DNA of 64,000 nt, from contig JAFEVB010000026.1 in assembly GCA_032629725.1 (NCBI GenBank), positions 806,001 through 870,000 on the forward strand, given 5' to 3'. The stretch's first letter is position 1. Each line of letters opens with the position of its first letter. Below the pieces are notes generated by a model. It did no database searches and was not told where the DNA came from. It was given only the letters and a program-made list of their open reading frames with translations. Below, piece by piece: positions 22,294-32,459 of this stretch. The stretch is from Gremmenia infestans (taxonomy: Eukaryota > Ascomycota > Leotiomycetes > Helotiales > Hamatocanthoscyphaceae). Position numbers and translations under genes: made by a program.

Positions 22294-23131
22294 ATGGGAG
22301 TTTATCCTTCTACCGTGGCCAACGCCGCCTCTGCTGATAGCAAGCGTGCCGTTCCCTTCGCTTTGAGCAAGGACCTCACGGAGTAAGCAGTATCCATGGT
22401 TGATAGGTTCCCCGTTCAGCCAGGTCCTTGGCCTCCAAGACTTCCTTTTCAAGTTCCTGAGAGCTCTGAGACAGACGTTTGATCGAGCATTTGCTAACAC
22501 TGAGACCTTTCCTTACAGACTCGACAACAGTGCGCCAGTCCTCCGCGGCGTCACTGCATCAGCGCCTGAATACAGCTCAACCACCGTTGTAGTTGTCAAG
22601 AGCACCAGCACTAGTGAATGCGTTGAGTCTACCAGTACCAGTGCGGTCGAAGCCACTTCTTCCAGCGAGTACCCCACATCCTCCAGTATCGTGGTCTTCA
22701 CATCCAGTGAATACACCGTCCCTTCCAGTGATCCTGTTGTGTCCAGCACATTCGTCGTCGTTCCCACCACCACCTCGACCATCGCCGCCGCTTCCACCAC
22801 TTGCACCACCTCCAGCGTTGCTGTCATTGTCCCCACTACTCTGACCAGCCTGACCGTCCCAACCACTGCAGTCCCTGTCCCAACTACCCTGACTAGCCTG
22901 ATCGTACCAACCACTGCTGCCCCGGCCCCATACTCTTACAGCAACTCCACCCTCAGCACGGTCACTTCAACTTCAGTCGTTCCGTCTTCCGTCGCTGTTG
23001 TTACACCTTCGTCCACGCCAAGCACCACCACGGTTCCTTTCACCGGTGCGGGCAATAGCTTTAACAAGGGCACTACGCTCACTGGCCTTGCTCTCATCGT
23101 TGGTCTCGCCATTCCAGCTCTGCTGATCTAA
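22294..23131 (+). CDS. Ser/Thr/Val-rich wall-type protein with C-terminal GPI-like tail
   Basis: Two exons (22294-22382 and 22519-23131) give 233 residues. From residue 50 the protein is a low-complexity Ser/Thr/Val/Pro domain with imprecise repeats (VVPTTTSTIAAASTT, VPTTLTSLTVPTTAV, VPTTLTSLIVPTTAA), the kind that becomes O-mannosylated. The C-terminus GAGNSFNKGTTLTGLALIVG ends in a hydrophobic tail after a Gly/Asn omega-like region, as in GPI-anchored proteins. The N-terminus MGVYPSTVANAASADSKRAV lacks an obvious hydrophobic signal peptide, which is odd for a GPI protein. Either the true first exon lies elsewhere or the protein is not exported by the usual route. The intron join gives DLTELDNSAPVLRG. 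Confidence 0.65.
22854..22924 (+). repeat. In-frame tandem repeat in the wall-type protein
   Basis: Two near-identical coding units of about 39 bp encode the peptides VPTTLTSLTVPTTAV and VPTTLTSLIVPTTAA. Such Thr/Pro repeats in fungal wall proteins expand and contract by slippage. The limits are approximate, and an earlier related unit precedes them. Confidence 0.6.
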
Positions 23132-23767
23132 GGTGTTGCCACGGCATCGAGTGAGTAATATGAGTGAAGTAGGGGGTGTTGGGAGGCTGTTTCCTGCGGG
23201 ATCCAGGAGATTTGGCTTGTGATCGAGTTAGAAAGTGGTCATTAATGGTGTTGTCTTCGGGGACCTTTGATTTCGAGCTTGGGAATCTGGACACTTGTGC
23301 CTTTGACAGTCAATATACGGCAAAGGAAAGCGTCTTCTTGAGTTTGCATTAATTAAGAGCTGGAGGATGCAGACTTGTACTTTTGATAGAGAGAATGACA
23401 ATGCCCTGATAACAAGACTAACTTTCCGTTCATAACCCCTTGACGTGATCATTCCCGCACTTCTGATTCATATACTTGTAGAAAGCTTTGATACTCTAAC
23501 GTATACCCTTCTTGCTGTCCATATTCTATTCTGGAAGTGTTAGCATAAAATGAATTACGACTGCTTCAATCAATTCACCCGTCCATTAGCGTTAAGATAC
23601 CTCAGATCCTGTGAGACGCTTCCATCATCAGAACAAAACGGCTCACCCAGCTTTCTTTTCCCCATCGAATATATCCTCACGACGCCCAAATCCAATCACG
23701 ATCTGTTTGTTTTCTTCTGCTACCACTTTCCTCGACGCTCGAAACACCCAATTCACCCCATAACGCG
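23132..23767. other. Intergenic, no gene seen
   Basis: This contains the 3' flank of the wall-type protein and the leader of the small membrane protein. Short frames on both strands lack protein character. Confidence 0.5.
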
Positions 23768-24205
23768 ATGTCCAGCTCCATCACAAACCTCCTCGCAACA
23801 TCCCACCAACCGCCTCATAACGACAACCATATCCGCGACGAGCCAACCCAGATCAACCAACCCACCAAGGCCCCAGCCTGGCACCCCAGCACCTTCGAAC
23901 TAGTCGGCATAATCATCAGCGGGCTCGTGCTCTTCTGCTTTATCACCGGCTGCATCATGGCCTGCCGTCTGATCTCCCGCCGCAATCGGACCAACGAACT
24001 GCACAAAGAACGGGCGCGGGCTTTCTACAGGCAGGGAGCGCAGCGTCGTAGTGCCGCGCAGCGCAAGGCGAGGAAAGATGGGTTTATCGGACATGTGCAG
24101 ATGCCATCTCGGCCGTATCGAGCGCGCAGATACTCAGAGAGTGGTAGAGATGGAGATGGCGGCGAGGAGCATAGGGGAATCGTAGAGGATTATGAAATGT
24201 TTTAA
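23768..24205 (+). CDS. Small single-pass membrane protein, function unknown
   Basis: A single exon encodes 145 residues. A hydrophilic N-terminal part of about 42 residues is followed by one transmembrane helix (residues about 44-66, FELVGIIISGLVLFCFITGC). A strongly basic juxtamembrane region follows (RLISRRNRTNELHKERARAF), with further Arg/Lys-rich sequence and an acidic end (GIVEDYEMF). The positive-inside rule places the C-terminus in the cytosol. I recognise no family. The start is the only ATG before the helix and follows a CGCG ATG context. Confidence 0.65.
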   Translation: MSSSITNLLATSHQPPHNDNHIRDEPTQINQPTKAPAWHPSTFELVGIIISGLVLFCFITGCIMACRLISRRNRTNELHKERARAFYRQGAQRRSAAQRKARKDGFIGHVQMPSRPYRARRYSESGRDGDGGEEHRGIVEDYEMF

Positions 24206-25161
24206 TGATGGGGTGGAGGGGGAGGAAGAGGGGGTTTATGGGGGGGTGGGGTGTAATTAGTGTTCTGGCCATGGCGTGGAGTGCGGAGAAGACAGACGCG
24301 TATATGTGGAATTTGTATAACGTATTGATAATACCTTGAAGGATTCCCGAAGTCTCGTTCTTTTCCTAAATACCGTCCATATTCAACGTCCTATCGAAAG
24401 CTCGAAATACCTTACACGAAATAGGATATCAAGAGATATGACAATGAAGCAAGCGTTGACTGTGCCGGATATGTCCAAGCTAGCTTAAATAGGTAAGCAA
24501 TCCGATGAAAAACCACAACAACTTATATAAGCAAGGTTTATGGAAAGAGCAAAGAAATATTTTTATTATTTTTGTCAGAAAGACTCCGGACTTAATTGTG
24601 CGTTAGAACATATCTGGAGATGAGCTGAAGCATGTTTCGAGAGGAAGTGTAATTTTTCACATCCACTAGCGCTTTCTGCTGGAAGGTTATCTAGTGATAA
24701 AGCCATGTACATTGTCTGGTCCTTTGATTCTTTTTGAGATTTCAAACGCTCAACTGCACTTATGCCTTAGAAGCATTATTTCTAAAGAACAAAGAAACTT
24801 CTACTGCTTATAACAGACAACACATAACAAAGCAAAGTGAACTATACACTATCTCATAAGCTCCACGGATGAAGTCATAATAGAAAGGTGGTTGATCCCG
24901 CATGGTCACGAGAATCAACCCCCTATCACTAGTTCAGTAACATCGCTTCTTCTTACATCCAGCGGGATATAGTCACTTGTTTGTTCAAATCACGCTTCTT
25001 GTCAAACTTCATACACTTTGCAAGAAGAGGAATGTGTCATTATTATTACGTGCACGTGATGGGGGGTCTTAATGAACACCAGCCCAGCGCACCTCTATCT
25101 AGGCCTGCAGACACCCATTCTAGACTCCTCCTCCACACCTACTCAACAGCTTTCCTAACTA
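24206..25161. other. AT-rich intergenic, no gene seen
   Basis: Almost 1 kb without a supported gene. A 71-codon plus-strand frame at 24981-25196 has no domain character and overlaps the small minus-strand gene. No repeat was recognised. Confidence 0.5.
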
Positions 25162-25389
25162 TCAAAAAAGCCAAGGGGGGCGCTCGATCCACATAGGTGG
25201 TTCGGCACCATACGATGTGGAGTTGGCATAATTGTTTGGATCACGGCGTGGAGGCTTCGAACCAGTTTCGCGGTACAGAGATTCTGCTTCGGGAGGGGGC
25301 TGAAGACGTACTCGGGCGACGCATATGACTGCGAGTATCAAAATTGAGCAGAAGTTCCTGCTGATGATGTTGCCGAGATTCATCCCCAT
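25162..25389 (-). CDS. Small protein with N-terminal hydrophobic segment, function unknown
   Basis: A 75-residue frame has a hydrophobic helix at residues 12-26 (FCSILILAVICVARV), followed by a Pro/Arg-rich tail (PPPEAESLYRETGSKPPRRD). It could be a signal anchor or signal peptide of a small secreted protein. A TATA-like TATATAA lies on the minus strand near 25461-25467, about 75 bp upstream, which supports it being a gene. No family is recognised and it could be chance. Confidence 0.4.
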   Translation of the reverse strand: MGMNLGNIISRNFCSILILAVICVARVRLQPPPEAESLYRETGSKPPRRDPNNYANSTSYGAEPPMWIERPPWLF

Positions 25390-26165
25390 TTTGTTATGAA
25401 GAGGTTTATTGTGGTGGTTTATTGTGGAGAGAAGAACCTTTGTTCAGACTATTCCTTCCTTATATAATGAAGTTGCTGAAGTTCTGTTCTGTTCTAATCA
25501 GAGTCTGTTCAAGCCTGTTCTCTGATATTGCTGCTTGCAATGTAATGTTGTTGTTTTTATGAGCTATCTTGTTTCAAATCTCACAAGTAAATGAGTTCAG
25601 GCTCCAATGCTACTGTAACAGAATTATTCGAAAGTCTAATCATTATTTTATAATTTTTAGAAGTGAAAATAACGACTTGTTCAGGAGTATGAGGACTTGA
25701 AACATAGTTTCATTAGGATTTTGTCGTTGAAACGACGGATATCAGCTAATGTCTCGGGGAAATTATCACCATTGAATGTTTGGACCAACGCTAGGTTACA
25801 AAACTACATTCCCAAGGGCGCAAAAGAGGGCGGTGGGGTTTGTTCTCACTAATACAGCGCTGCCATATCCATGCTGTGTTGGTCAATCTTCAAATACTCT
25901 AAATGTAAACAAGAAGCGGGAGCCTGACCTCAAATAAAGAGTAATAAATAAGTTATAGATATCATTCGATCGAAGTAGACCCGACAATAGGTATCAGAGA
26001 CGATAATTCGTCGTTCGAGGGACAGTTGAGGACCTCATCGAATATTCCCCGAAAGGACAAGGCTAGCTACTGTATCTTCTTTGGATATATGCGAAGACTC
26101 AGAGGTGAGTCCAACTTGATAAGATCTTTTTCATGAGCAGAAAAGTATTCCGGTCATGTTGATAA
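25390..26165. other. AT-rich intergenic, no gene seen
   Basis: This contains a GTTCT microsatellite near 25480-25500 and AT-rich sequence. No frame on either strand has protein character. Confidence 0.5.
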
Positions 26166-27459
26166 TTGCAATATAGCTCTTTTTTCATGTCTCAATCCAC
26201 ACAATACTTGGAGGACTTTCCACACGATGATGCTATTTCTCTTTGGAAAGAAAAGGTGACTCCCTCAATCCTCAATCCCCTGCAATCTATTTACGTAAAT
26301 ACAGGACTGCCGTTGTTAGAAACGAAATTTAGGGTTTCTACACGTCTCTCTAACCCTAATAAGGAGGTAGAAACGTCCAACCGGCCTCGATTATTTTGGT
26401 CGAGTCAGTTGCGGGATCAGGTTCTGGCAAAGACAGCTTCCTAGATATACATGCCGCGTTAGAAATAGCACACTCAGATTATCTAGAAGCGCTCGATAAA
26501 ACCCCCTTCTTCGATCTAAAGAAACTTCACATAACAGCGGCTCAAAGGATCAGCAACCCGCAAGTTCAGAAACATCTTCCAACCACGTGTCTCGCATGTA
26601 CTCAAGACTTTTCAGAAAATGTGCTTCGGGTAGACTTGGTAACTCAAAATTGCCATTACCTGCCTAGCATTTGTCATCCCTGTCTTGCCCGATCGATACA
26701 GAGCGAGCTCAATAGCAAGGGCTGTGGTACAATCAAGTGCCCAGAATGCACCTGCTCGCTTGCCTATGAAGACATCCAACGGCTCGCAGATCCTGCCACG
26801 TTCATCCGGTATATCCAAAGGAGCTCCCAGCTGTTGTGGCATCTTATACTAACCTTTTTCTGAAGATATGAAACTCCGACTTTACGCAATGCACTCGGCG
26901 CAGATGAACAGTTTTTGTGGTGTCAACACTGCGAGTCCGGCCACATCCACTACAGGGGAGCATCACATCCCGTAATCCGTTGTTCAGAATGCGGTTTCAG
27001 GTCTTGCTTTACACACAAGGTTCCATGGTACCATCGCCTCACTTGCGGAGAATATGACGAGATGTTGAAGGAACCTGATGGATTTCGGGACGCCATCCAA
27101 AAGGAGGAATATAGCTCAGAGAGGGTTCGAATGCAGAAAGAAATACACGCTACACAAGATAATGAAATGAAGAAGACGAGAGCCTATAGTTAGGTGGAAG
27201 CGGTAGCAAGACGGAAAGCTATAGCGAATACGGGGAGACAAAGGGAGCTGGTGAAGCAGAGACAGCAGGAAGATGCACTATTCATGGCAACAGTACAAGC
27301 AACCACCAAGCGGTGTCCGGGCCGAGGATGTAACCTAACTATTGAAAAGAATAGAGGCTGTTAGCACATGACGTGTAAGTTCCCCGTCTGTCGTATCATA
27401 TCAAGGGGTTAGATTAAGCGTGTGAATCAAGTCTTTCAAGTAACTTACCATTTCATTAG

Positions 27460-27539
27460 GCTATACATGTAAGCATGAATTCTGTTGGGCCTGTACGCGT
27501 AACTGGTCTTGTCATGGCACAGATTGCCTTCCATTCTGA
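27460..27539 (+). other. RING2 exon copy A of the RBR gene
   Basis: Joined to the upstream T at 27374, this exon reads CYTCKHEFCWACTRNWSCHG and ends at TGA 27537-27539. It supplies the RING2 Cys pairs and the EFCWAC core. It is the nearer of two alternative acceptors. Confidence 0.6.
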
Positions 27540-27602
27540 GTCTGCAAAGTCCGTTAACTTTCCTCAGCAAGTTCTAGAACATGGTACTAACTGTTCTTGT
27601 AG

Positions 27603-27766
27603 GCATCAAATGTAAAGTGGAGTTCTGCTGGGAGTGCATGGTTGATTACGACGACTTACGCGATCATGATAATTCATGGCACAAGAGGAGCTGCAGGTTT
27701 CATACAGATAATCTGCCGGAATGGGAAGATGAGAAATCTGGAGGCCGAGGGAGTATAAAGTCCTAG
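27603..27766 (+). other. RING2 exon copy B of the RBR gene
   Basis: Joined to the same donor, this exon reads CIKCKVEFCWECMVDYDDLR and continues with HDNSWHKRSCRFHTDNLPEW, the usual end of fungal RBR proteins. It aligns position for position with copy A over the first 12 codons (x-CK-x-EFCW-x-C), so the two arose by local duplication. It ends at TAG 27764-27766. Confidence 0.6.
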
Positions 27767-28253
27767 GAACTGACTTTAATTGTAATCGAAATAAAAGATG
27801 CGGTCGTTCCTCATGAGTCTATATTCAAAAATATCTCAAATAGTTGAGGCACTTCAATTGCGACCACTTCCTAGCCTCATATCCTTTAAACTCCTTGAAG
27901 AAAACCTGGGTTCTCAACCCAAAGCAAGAAAGAGAAGTAGAACCTAAGTAAGCTATGGGTATCATGAATAACGACCGTAGCTCTTACCCCTATTTCAAAG
28001 AGCAGAGACTCTGTTTGGAGGGTTCAATTTAACCACTCCTCAAAATTATTTTGCCCCTTAACACCCCGCATATGCACGCTGCTTCTAACTCCTCTCATGT
28101 GTGACAAAAGGCTTCCTGGTATGTGGACATGGCAGTTCTATCGCCAAGTCGGGATGACATCCAACCCAGAAGGTGTTACAAACCGAGACAGCATAATATC
28201 TTCACTTCCAAGTACTACGTCAAGTAGCGAAGTTATGCAAAATCTCTATCCCG
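27767..28253. other. Intergenic between convergent genes
   Basis: Nearly 0.5 kb between the 3' end of the RBR gene and the 3' end of the RdRP gene. It is AT-rich and contains no supported gene. Confidence 0.5.
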
Positions 28254-31200
28254 TCAACTCTCGTCAACAATGTCGTCTTCGTCCAAAGCGGTTGCTAGTC
28301 CTGGTCCCTGCTTTTCGCTCCGAAGGCGGCTAATCATACTGTTATTCGTCTTTTTGGATATGTACATCCCTGAAGTTATGGCGTGAACCCCTCGAGAGCT
28401 GTACCCAGCTTTCAAGTGGGCGAGCTGTCGTCCCGCTAACCACCAGACATAGCTAGACACCGATGACTTCGAAAACGAAGCGAAAAAAGCGGAGGCCCGA
28501 AGCAATACCCATTGTGTAGTTTCCGGGTCCCAGCATGGGTCTTGTAGCTGTTGAGCTAATGGATTAGTACTCGGAGGTCGGATTTCTTGATATATTTCAA
28601 AGGCAGCGAGTAGATTGGGAGTAAAACTCTGCCCAGATTCATCATCTCGTCGAAATTTCCGAGCCAATAGAGGCTTGGCATCTTTTATGTCCTTATCAAG
28701 CTGGTCGAGTAGGGACTTCCAATCTTCATTCTCGATTTGCCTCGCGTGCTTGTAGCAACGAGCAAGGTCTTCATCCCATTGCGGAGGGTCAGGAATTGCG
28801 GCGTGAAATTCAGCTTTGCATTCTCCTATGAGTCTTTCTGCTTCAGATGCTAGAAAGTCAATGATATGTGTGGGAATATCGGGGAAAACTGGGTCATCGC
28901 GTTTGTATATTTGCTCAGGTGACGGAGCGGGGCCGAATCGTTTCACGAATCGTTTCAGACTGTCCTCATCGAAAGAAGTCCCTGATTTTGCCTGGTCAAC
29001 AAGTTCGCTGAGGAGGGTATGCCAGTAGATTTCGTTTGGTTTGTCGATAGTTCCTGAATGGTAGCATAGCTTTTCCTTCTTGATTGTACAGATCCCTAGC
29101 ATTGTTTCTCGCATGTTAAACTCGAAGGACTTCTCAAGGAAGTACTGGGTAGGATCTCTCTGACCCTTCACTAACTCAGCATATGTCGTTTTGTCCTTAC
29201 TGATCCACCCTTCCTTGGCCAATTCGGGCTTCGCTGGGACAGTGGCGTTCGTAAAACCTTCGACGATCAACGGCTCCCAGCAAACGAAAACTTTGTCTCC
29301 GTCATAATCGCCACCCGAGAGTTTGTCTGCGAGAGGGTGGCTTCCCTTGGTAGAAAATATCATGATATCTTTTAAGCCCATTAACTCGGCCTTCACAACA
29401 GCTTTTACCTTCTGAATATCACTTGAAAAATGCGCAGGCGACCTCGCAACTAAAAGTTCCCGGCCTGCCAAACGCTCCCCCTGAATTCCTGTCTCATCAT
29501 CGACAAAAGAAGAGAAATCCAAGTAGACCTCGCCAGGCTCTAGAACTCCCCACCAATCAGCCATGATATAGACATTAGTAGAACGGGCGAGAGGAATTTT
29601 CAGCTTCCTTCCAAACTCATTCAGCCTATTTATAAGCAGACTTCTGGCCACTCGCTTCATAAATGAGTTCTTGTCTGTTGTAAATCCAGCATCTAGCATC
29701 ATGAACAATTGATCTTCGGATGATATTGGCATACCTGCCCTGTAAGGAATCTCGCCAGTTCTTAGTATATCGTTGGTATTTGTAGTGCTTCTTTTCGTCC
29801 ATTGCTGAAGAAGTAACGGGTCTTTGAAAGCTTCCACGAGTTTCGAAAGCTCTCCCCAGATACCTTGTTTCATCAGCGTCTTGAGGGTCTGACGTAAGAG
29901 GTCACTGCTCTTGGTTTGCGCTATGAAGATAGGAAGCATTTGCATATTTAGCTTCGCAGGTTTCAATGGACGTGTATAATCAAGCACTTCGAATGTCCGG
30001 TGACTTGCGTGGTGGGCCTCGGGATGGTTTCCTTGCCTATTGTCCCATTTCCGTTGGGATTCTGATATCTCAATCCAATCTTCATTGCTTGTATCGTTGT
30101 AGTCCACAACCCATAGACCTTTCGCGCTCCCAATTCGGCCCTGAAAGGCTGAGGGATGATATGAGATACCGATCAATTGCCTGAGTTTGTTGGCAAATGA
30201 TGGGGATAGACGCCCAGCACCATCTGTCATAACGAGCGAGTCTTGCTGGACTTGTTTCTCGAACTGATCATGCTCGCCGTGCCTTTCAGGCTTGATGTCC
30301 TTGATATATCTGATCTGTGTTTGCTCGAGCACAACAGTAGCTATGTTCCTTGAAAGTGCTCCACAATTGTCAACGAATGTCATACAAAGCCTAGAGTGAA
30401 GATAACCAACCTAGTGAAGTCCGAGCAAAAAGCTTCAAATAGGGCTGCTCGATATTCTCTTGCGACGGTCGAATCATTTCCAATAGAGTACCAATAGAAA
30501 TCTCGAGTTGTTTTTGCGTTTCGGGTGGGTTTTGAAGTGGATCGCTAACTTCCTTTAGGCCACGACCTGCAACTGCAAAGAAGTATACCCGATGCAAATC
30601 AACTTCTCTTTCTGGGGGTCGACTCTTTTCTATTTTGGGGCTCGTACTTTCAAAATCTTTCACAAAGAAAGGCTTCCAAGAATTCCCGAACAAGAAATGC
30701 TGCTGATAACAGAACCAGTCCCACACAACTCTTTGGGTCTGGTTCATAAGCCTGGTGGGGATGGATTTGGGTAGACCGCTTACCAGTAAACATGGCATGT
30801 CGATTTCTATGAATCGACTATGACCAAGCCGCCTGCCTATACGATGAGACCGATCAAGCTTTAGAGGCTTTAGTTGAAAGCAGAAGAAAGGGTCTCTAGA
30901 GTCAGGGTTGAAACGAAGAGAGCCAGCCAGAACAACAGCATATGATCCTTTTTGGTAGTCATCAACTGCAACGTTCCACGCCTCTAGGGAGCTCTTCTCA
31001 GGTAGCACTTTGTCTTTCAAAATATCAAGATTCGCTAAGAAATTCCAAAGCTTATCATAGTTCTCTAATATCGGATTTGGGGGAAATCTGATGTCTGGCC
31101 ATGGCACCTGAACTCCAACGTGTTGGAAGACTCGAGTAATCTCATATGCAACACGAAAGGAAGCAAGTTTCAAGCCGTTTGGCAGTATGGCTAGTAAGAA

Positions 31201-31555
31201 TTAGCTCTGATCAAGGATAATAGAACGCTTCCTCACGGAAAACTCCCTCCAAACGCCTCCAAAGATCGTCAATTTCGAGACCAACGTTCGCTGATTCACG
31301 TGACACAGCCTGGTGAGTGAAGGCATCGTCGATTGGGGCTTGAGAAGCATTCCCATTACAGTCAATGTTGATCAGATCTTCGTCTGGAATGCTGCCATAG
31401 TCGCTATAGACCGAGCATGGTGATGCGGGATTCTTCGCAGGTTGTGAATCGATGAACGCTGGGTCGTCGTCCAATGTAAGCTCAGAGAAGTTCTCAATTC
31501 CCATAATGGTTTCTGATTGACTTGCTTGCATCTCAGCGGTGTATATTAGGTGCAC
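28254..31555 (-). CDS. RNA-dependent RNA polymerase of the RNA-silencing pathway
   Basis: Three exons (31555-31237, 31190-30411, 30358-28254) give 1,067 residues. Cellular RdRPs (QDE-1, SAD-1, RRP-3 families) make double-stranded RNA from aberrant transcripts for Dicer. The catalytic loop KLSGGDYDGDKVFVCWEP is intact, with the three Asp of DxDGD. Other family marks are SLVMTDGAGRLSPSFANKL, AFQGRIGSAKGLWVVDY and YRAGMPISSEDQLFMMLDAG. The first join rebuilds LEGVFPAILPNGLKLASF, and the second, over a 52 bp intron, ARTSLALSRNIATVVLEQTQIR. The N-terminal exon is acidic and poorly conserved; ATGs at 31531 and 31504 are alternative starts. It lies beside decayed genes and repeats, which it might help silence, though that is only inference. 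Confidence 0.9.
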
Positions 31556-32123
31556 AACACATTACTTATTCTGCTTTTTTGGATTCCGCATGGCAATCGG
31601 TTTTCATTGTACATATAAGGAAGTAAGAAGTGCTGAGATTCACGCAACACGCATGCACGGGCCACTTGCTGCTTTCTACTTGCACCACCAGCACCTTCTG
31701 GACAGGAAAAGCGGCACTCATTTTTGCCTAATTTAACTTGAGTTGACTGTAATCTTACGAGGCGCTATGCTATTTCTAACCACTTCTACACCACGGTAAA
31801 CGGAGCTCTACATATTGAGGTATTCAATGGGAAGGAAGGTATTGCAAGTAATGACTGCAATTCAAGTATGGAATGATCGCGATTTTGAGTCCGAGGTGGG
31901 AAGCTTGCTAAACACTTAGGGCTTTGAGCCGAGGAAAGATGAATGATAAGGCAATTTATATACCTATGTTGAATAAAAGACGGGTTGAGTTTCAAACGGA
32001 CTAAAATGAAGATGCTTGACATCTGCCTGCGACTTGCAAAGGGGCTAAAATGCTGATTCATACTGTGGCGGACGCCTTCGGACTTCCATAAGCATCACTT
32101 GAGCGTCGATATCTCTATATCCG

Positions 32124-32459
32124 TCAGCTATCTCGGAGGTGGAGTGGGATGTATCTGATTACTATGCTCCCCGCGGCCAGAAAACGTGTGCATCCTTCGA
32201 GCCTATACGATGAATGCATACGCTGCTGATGTGTCGTGAAACTGGGCGTCCAATAAATAGACTCGTTGCATATGATCTCCAAGCGGCTTGCCCTCAAATC
32301 GACATTTTCCCTAAAAAACCACTGGGATGGGAGAAATTGTGTGCGATATGAAGCCTTTGAGGTCTGTCGGCATTCTTTCTCGAGTTCTCCCACAGGAAGA
32401 TTCGGAAGTCTCATTTGTCGGTGTGCGCGAGGCTTGAGATCGTGAGAGAAGGTGTACAC
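32124..32459 (-). pseudogene. Possible relic of a HET-domain protein
   Basis: The 111-codon frame contains PSQWFFRENVDLRAS followed by RLEIICNESIYWTPSF. Its spacing resembles the W-x-F-x-E ... R-x-L-x-I/F ... W segment at the C-terminal side of HET domains of fungal incompatibility proteins. The rest of the domain is absent. The resemblance is by eye and short, so it may be chance. Confidence 0.25.

Larger units (their letters stand above)
26396..27766 (+). pseudogene. RBR (RING-IBR-RING) E3 ubiquitin ligase gene with two nonsense codons and a duplicated RING2 exon
   Basis: Coding segments match RBR ligases, which pass ubiquitin through a RING2 Cys. RING1-like sequence begins TTCLACTQDF, with the Cys pairs ICHPC and IKCPEC. 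An intron (26809-26865) joins TFIRYETPTLRNALG, followed by the IBR-like WCQHCESGHIHYRG, RCSECGFRSCFTHKVPW and LTCGEYDEM. RING2 starts at TTKRCPGRGCNLTIEKNRGC. Two TAG codons lie in frame, at 27191-27193 in the linker helix and at 27362-27364 inside the GC-x-HMTC motif. After donor 27375 there are two acceptor exons in phase, at 27460 and 27603, both encoding a RING2 end. The 5' end is uncertain: the frame at 26166-26444 is protein-like but in another frame, so a further exon or frameshift is likely upstream. Confidence 0.7.

Noticed and set aside
26420..26445. P-loop-like GSGSGKDS in the 5' part of the RBR gene
   Set aside because: No other NTPase motif follows and the surrounding sequence is a helical linker before RING1; a chance match.
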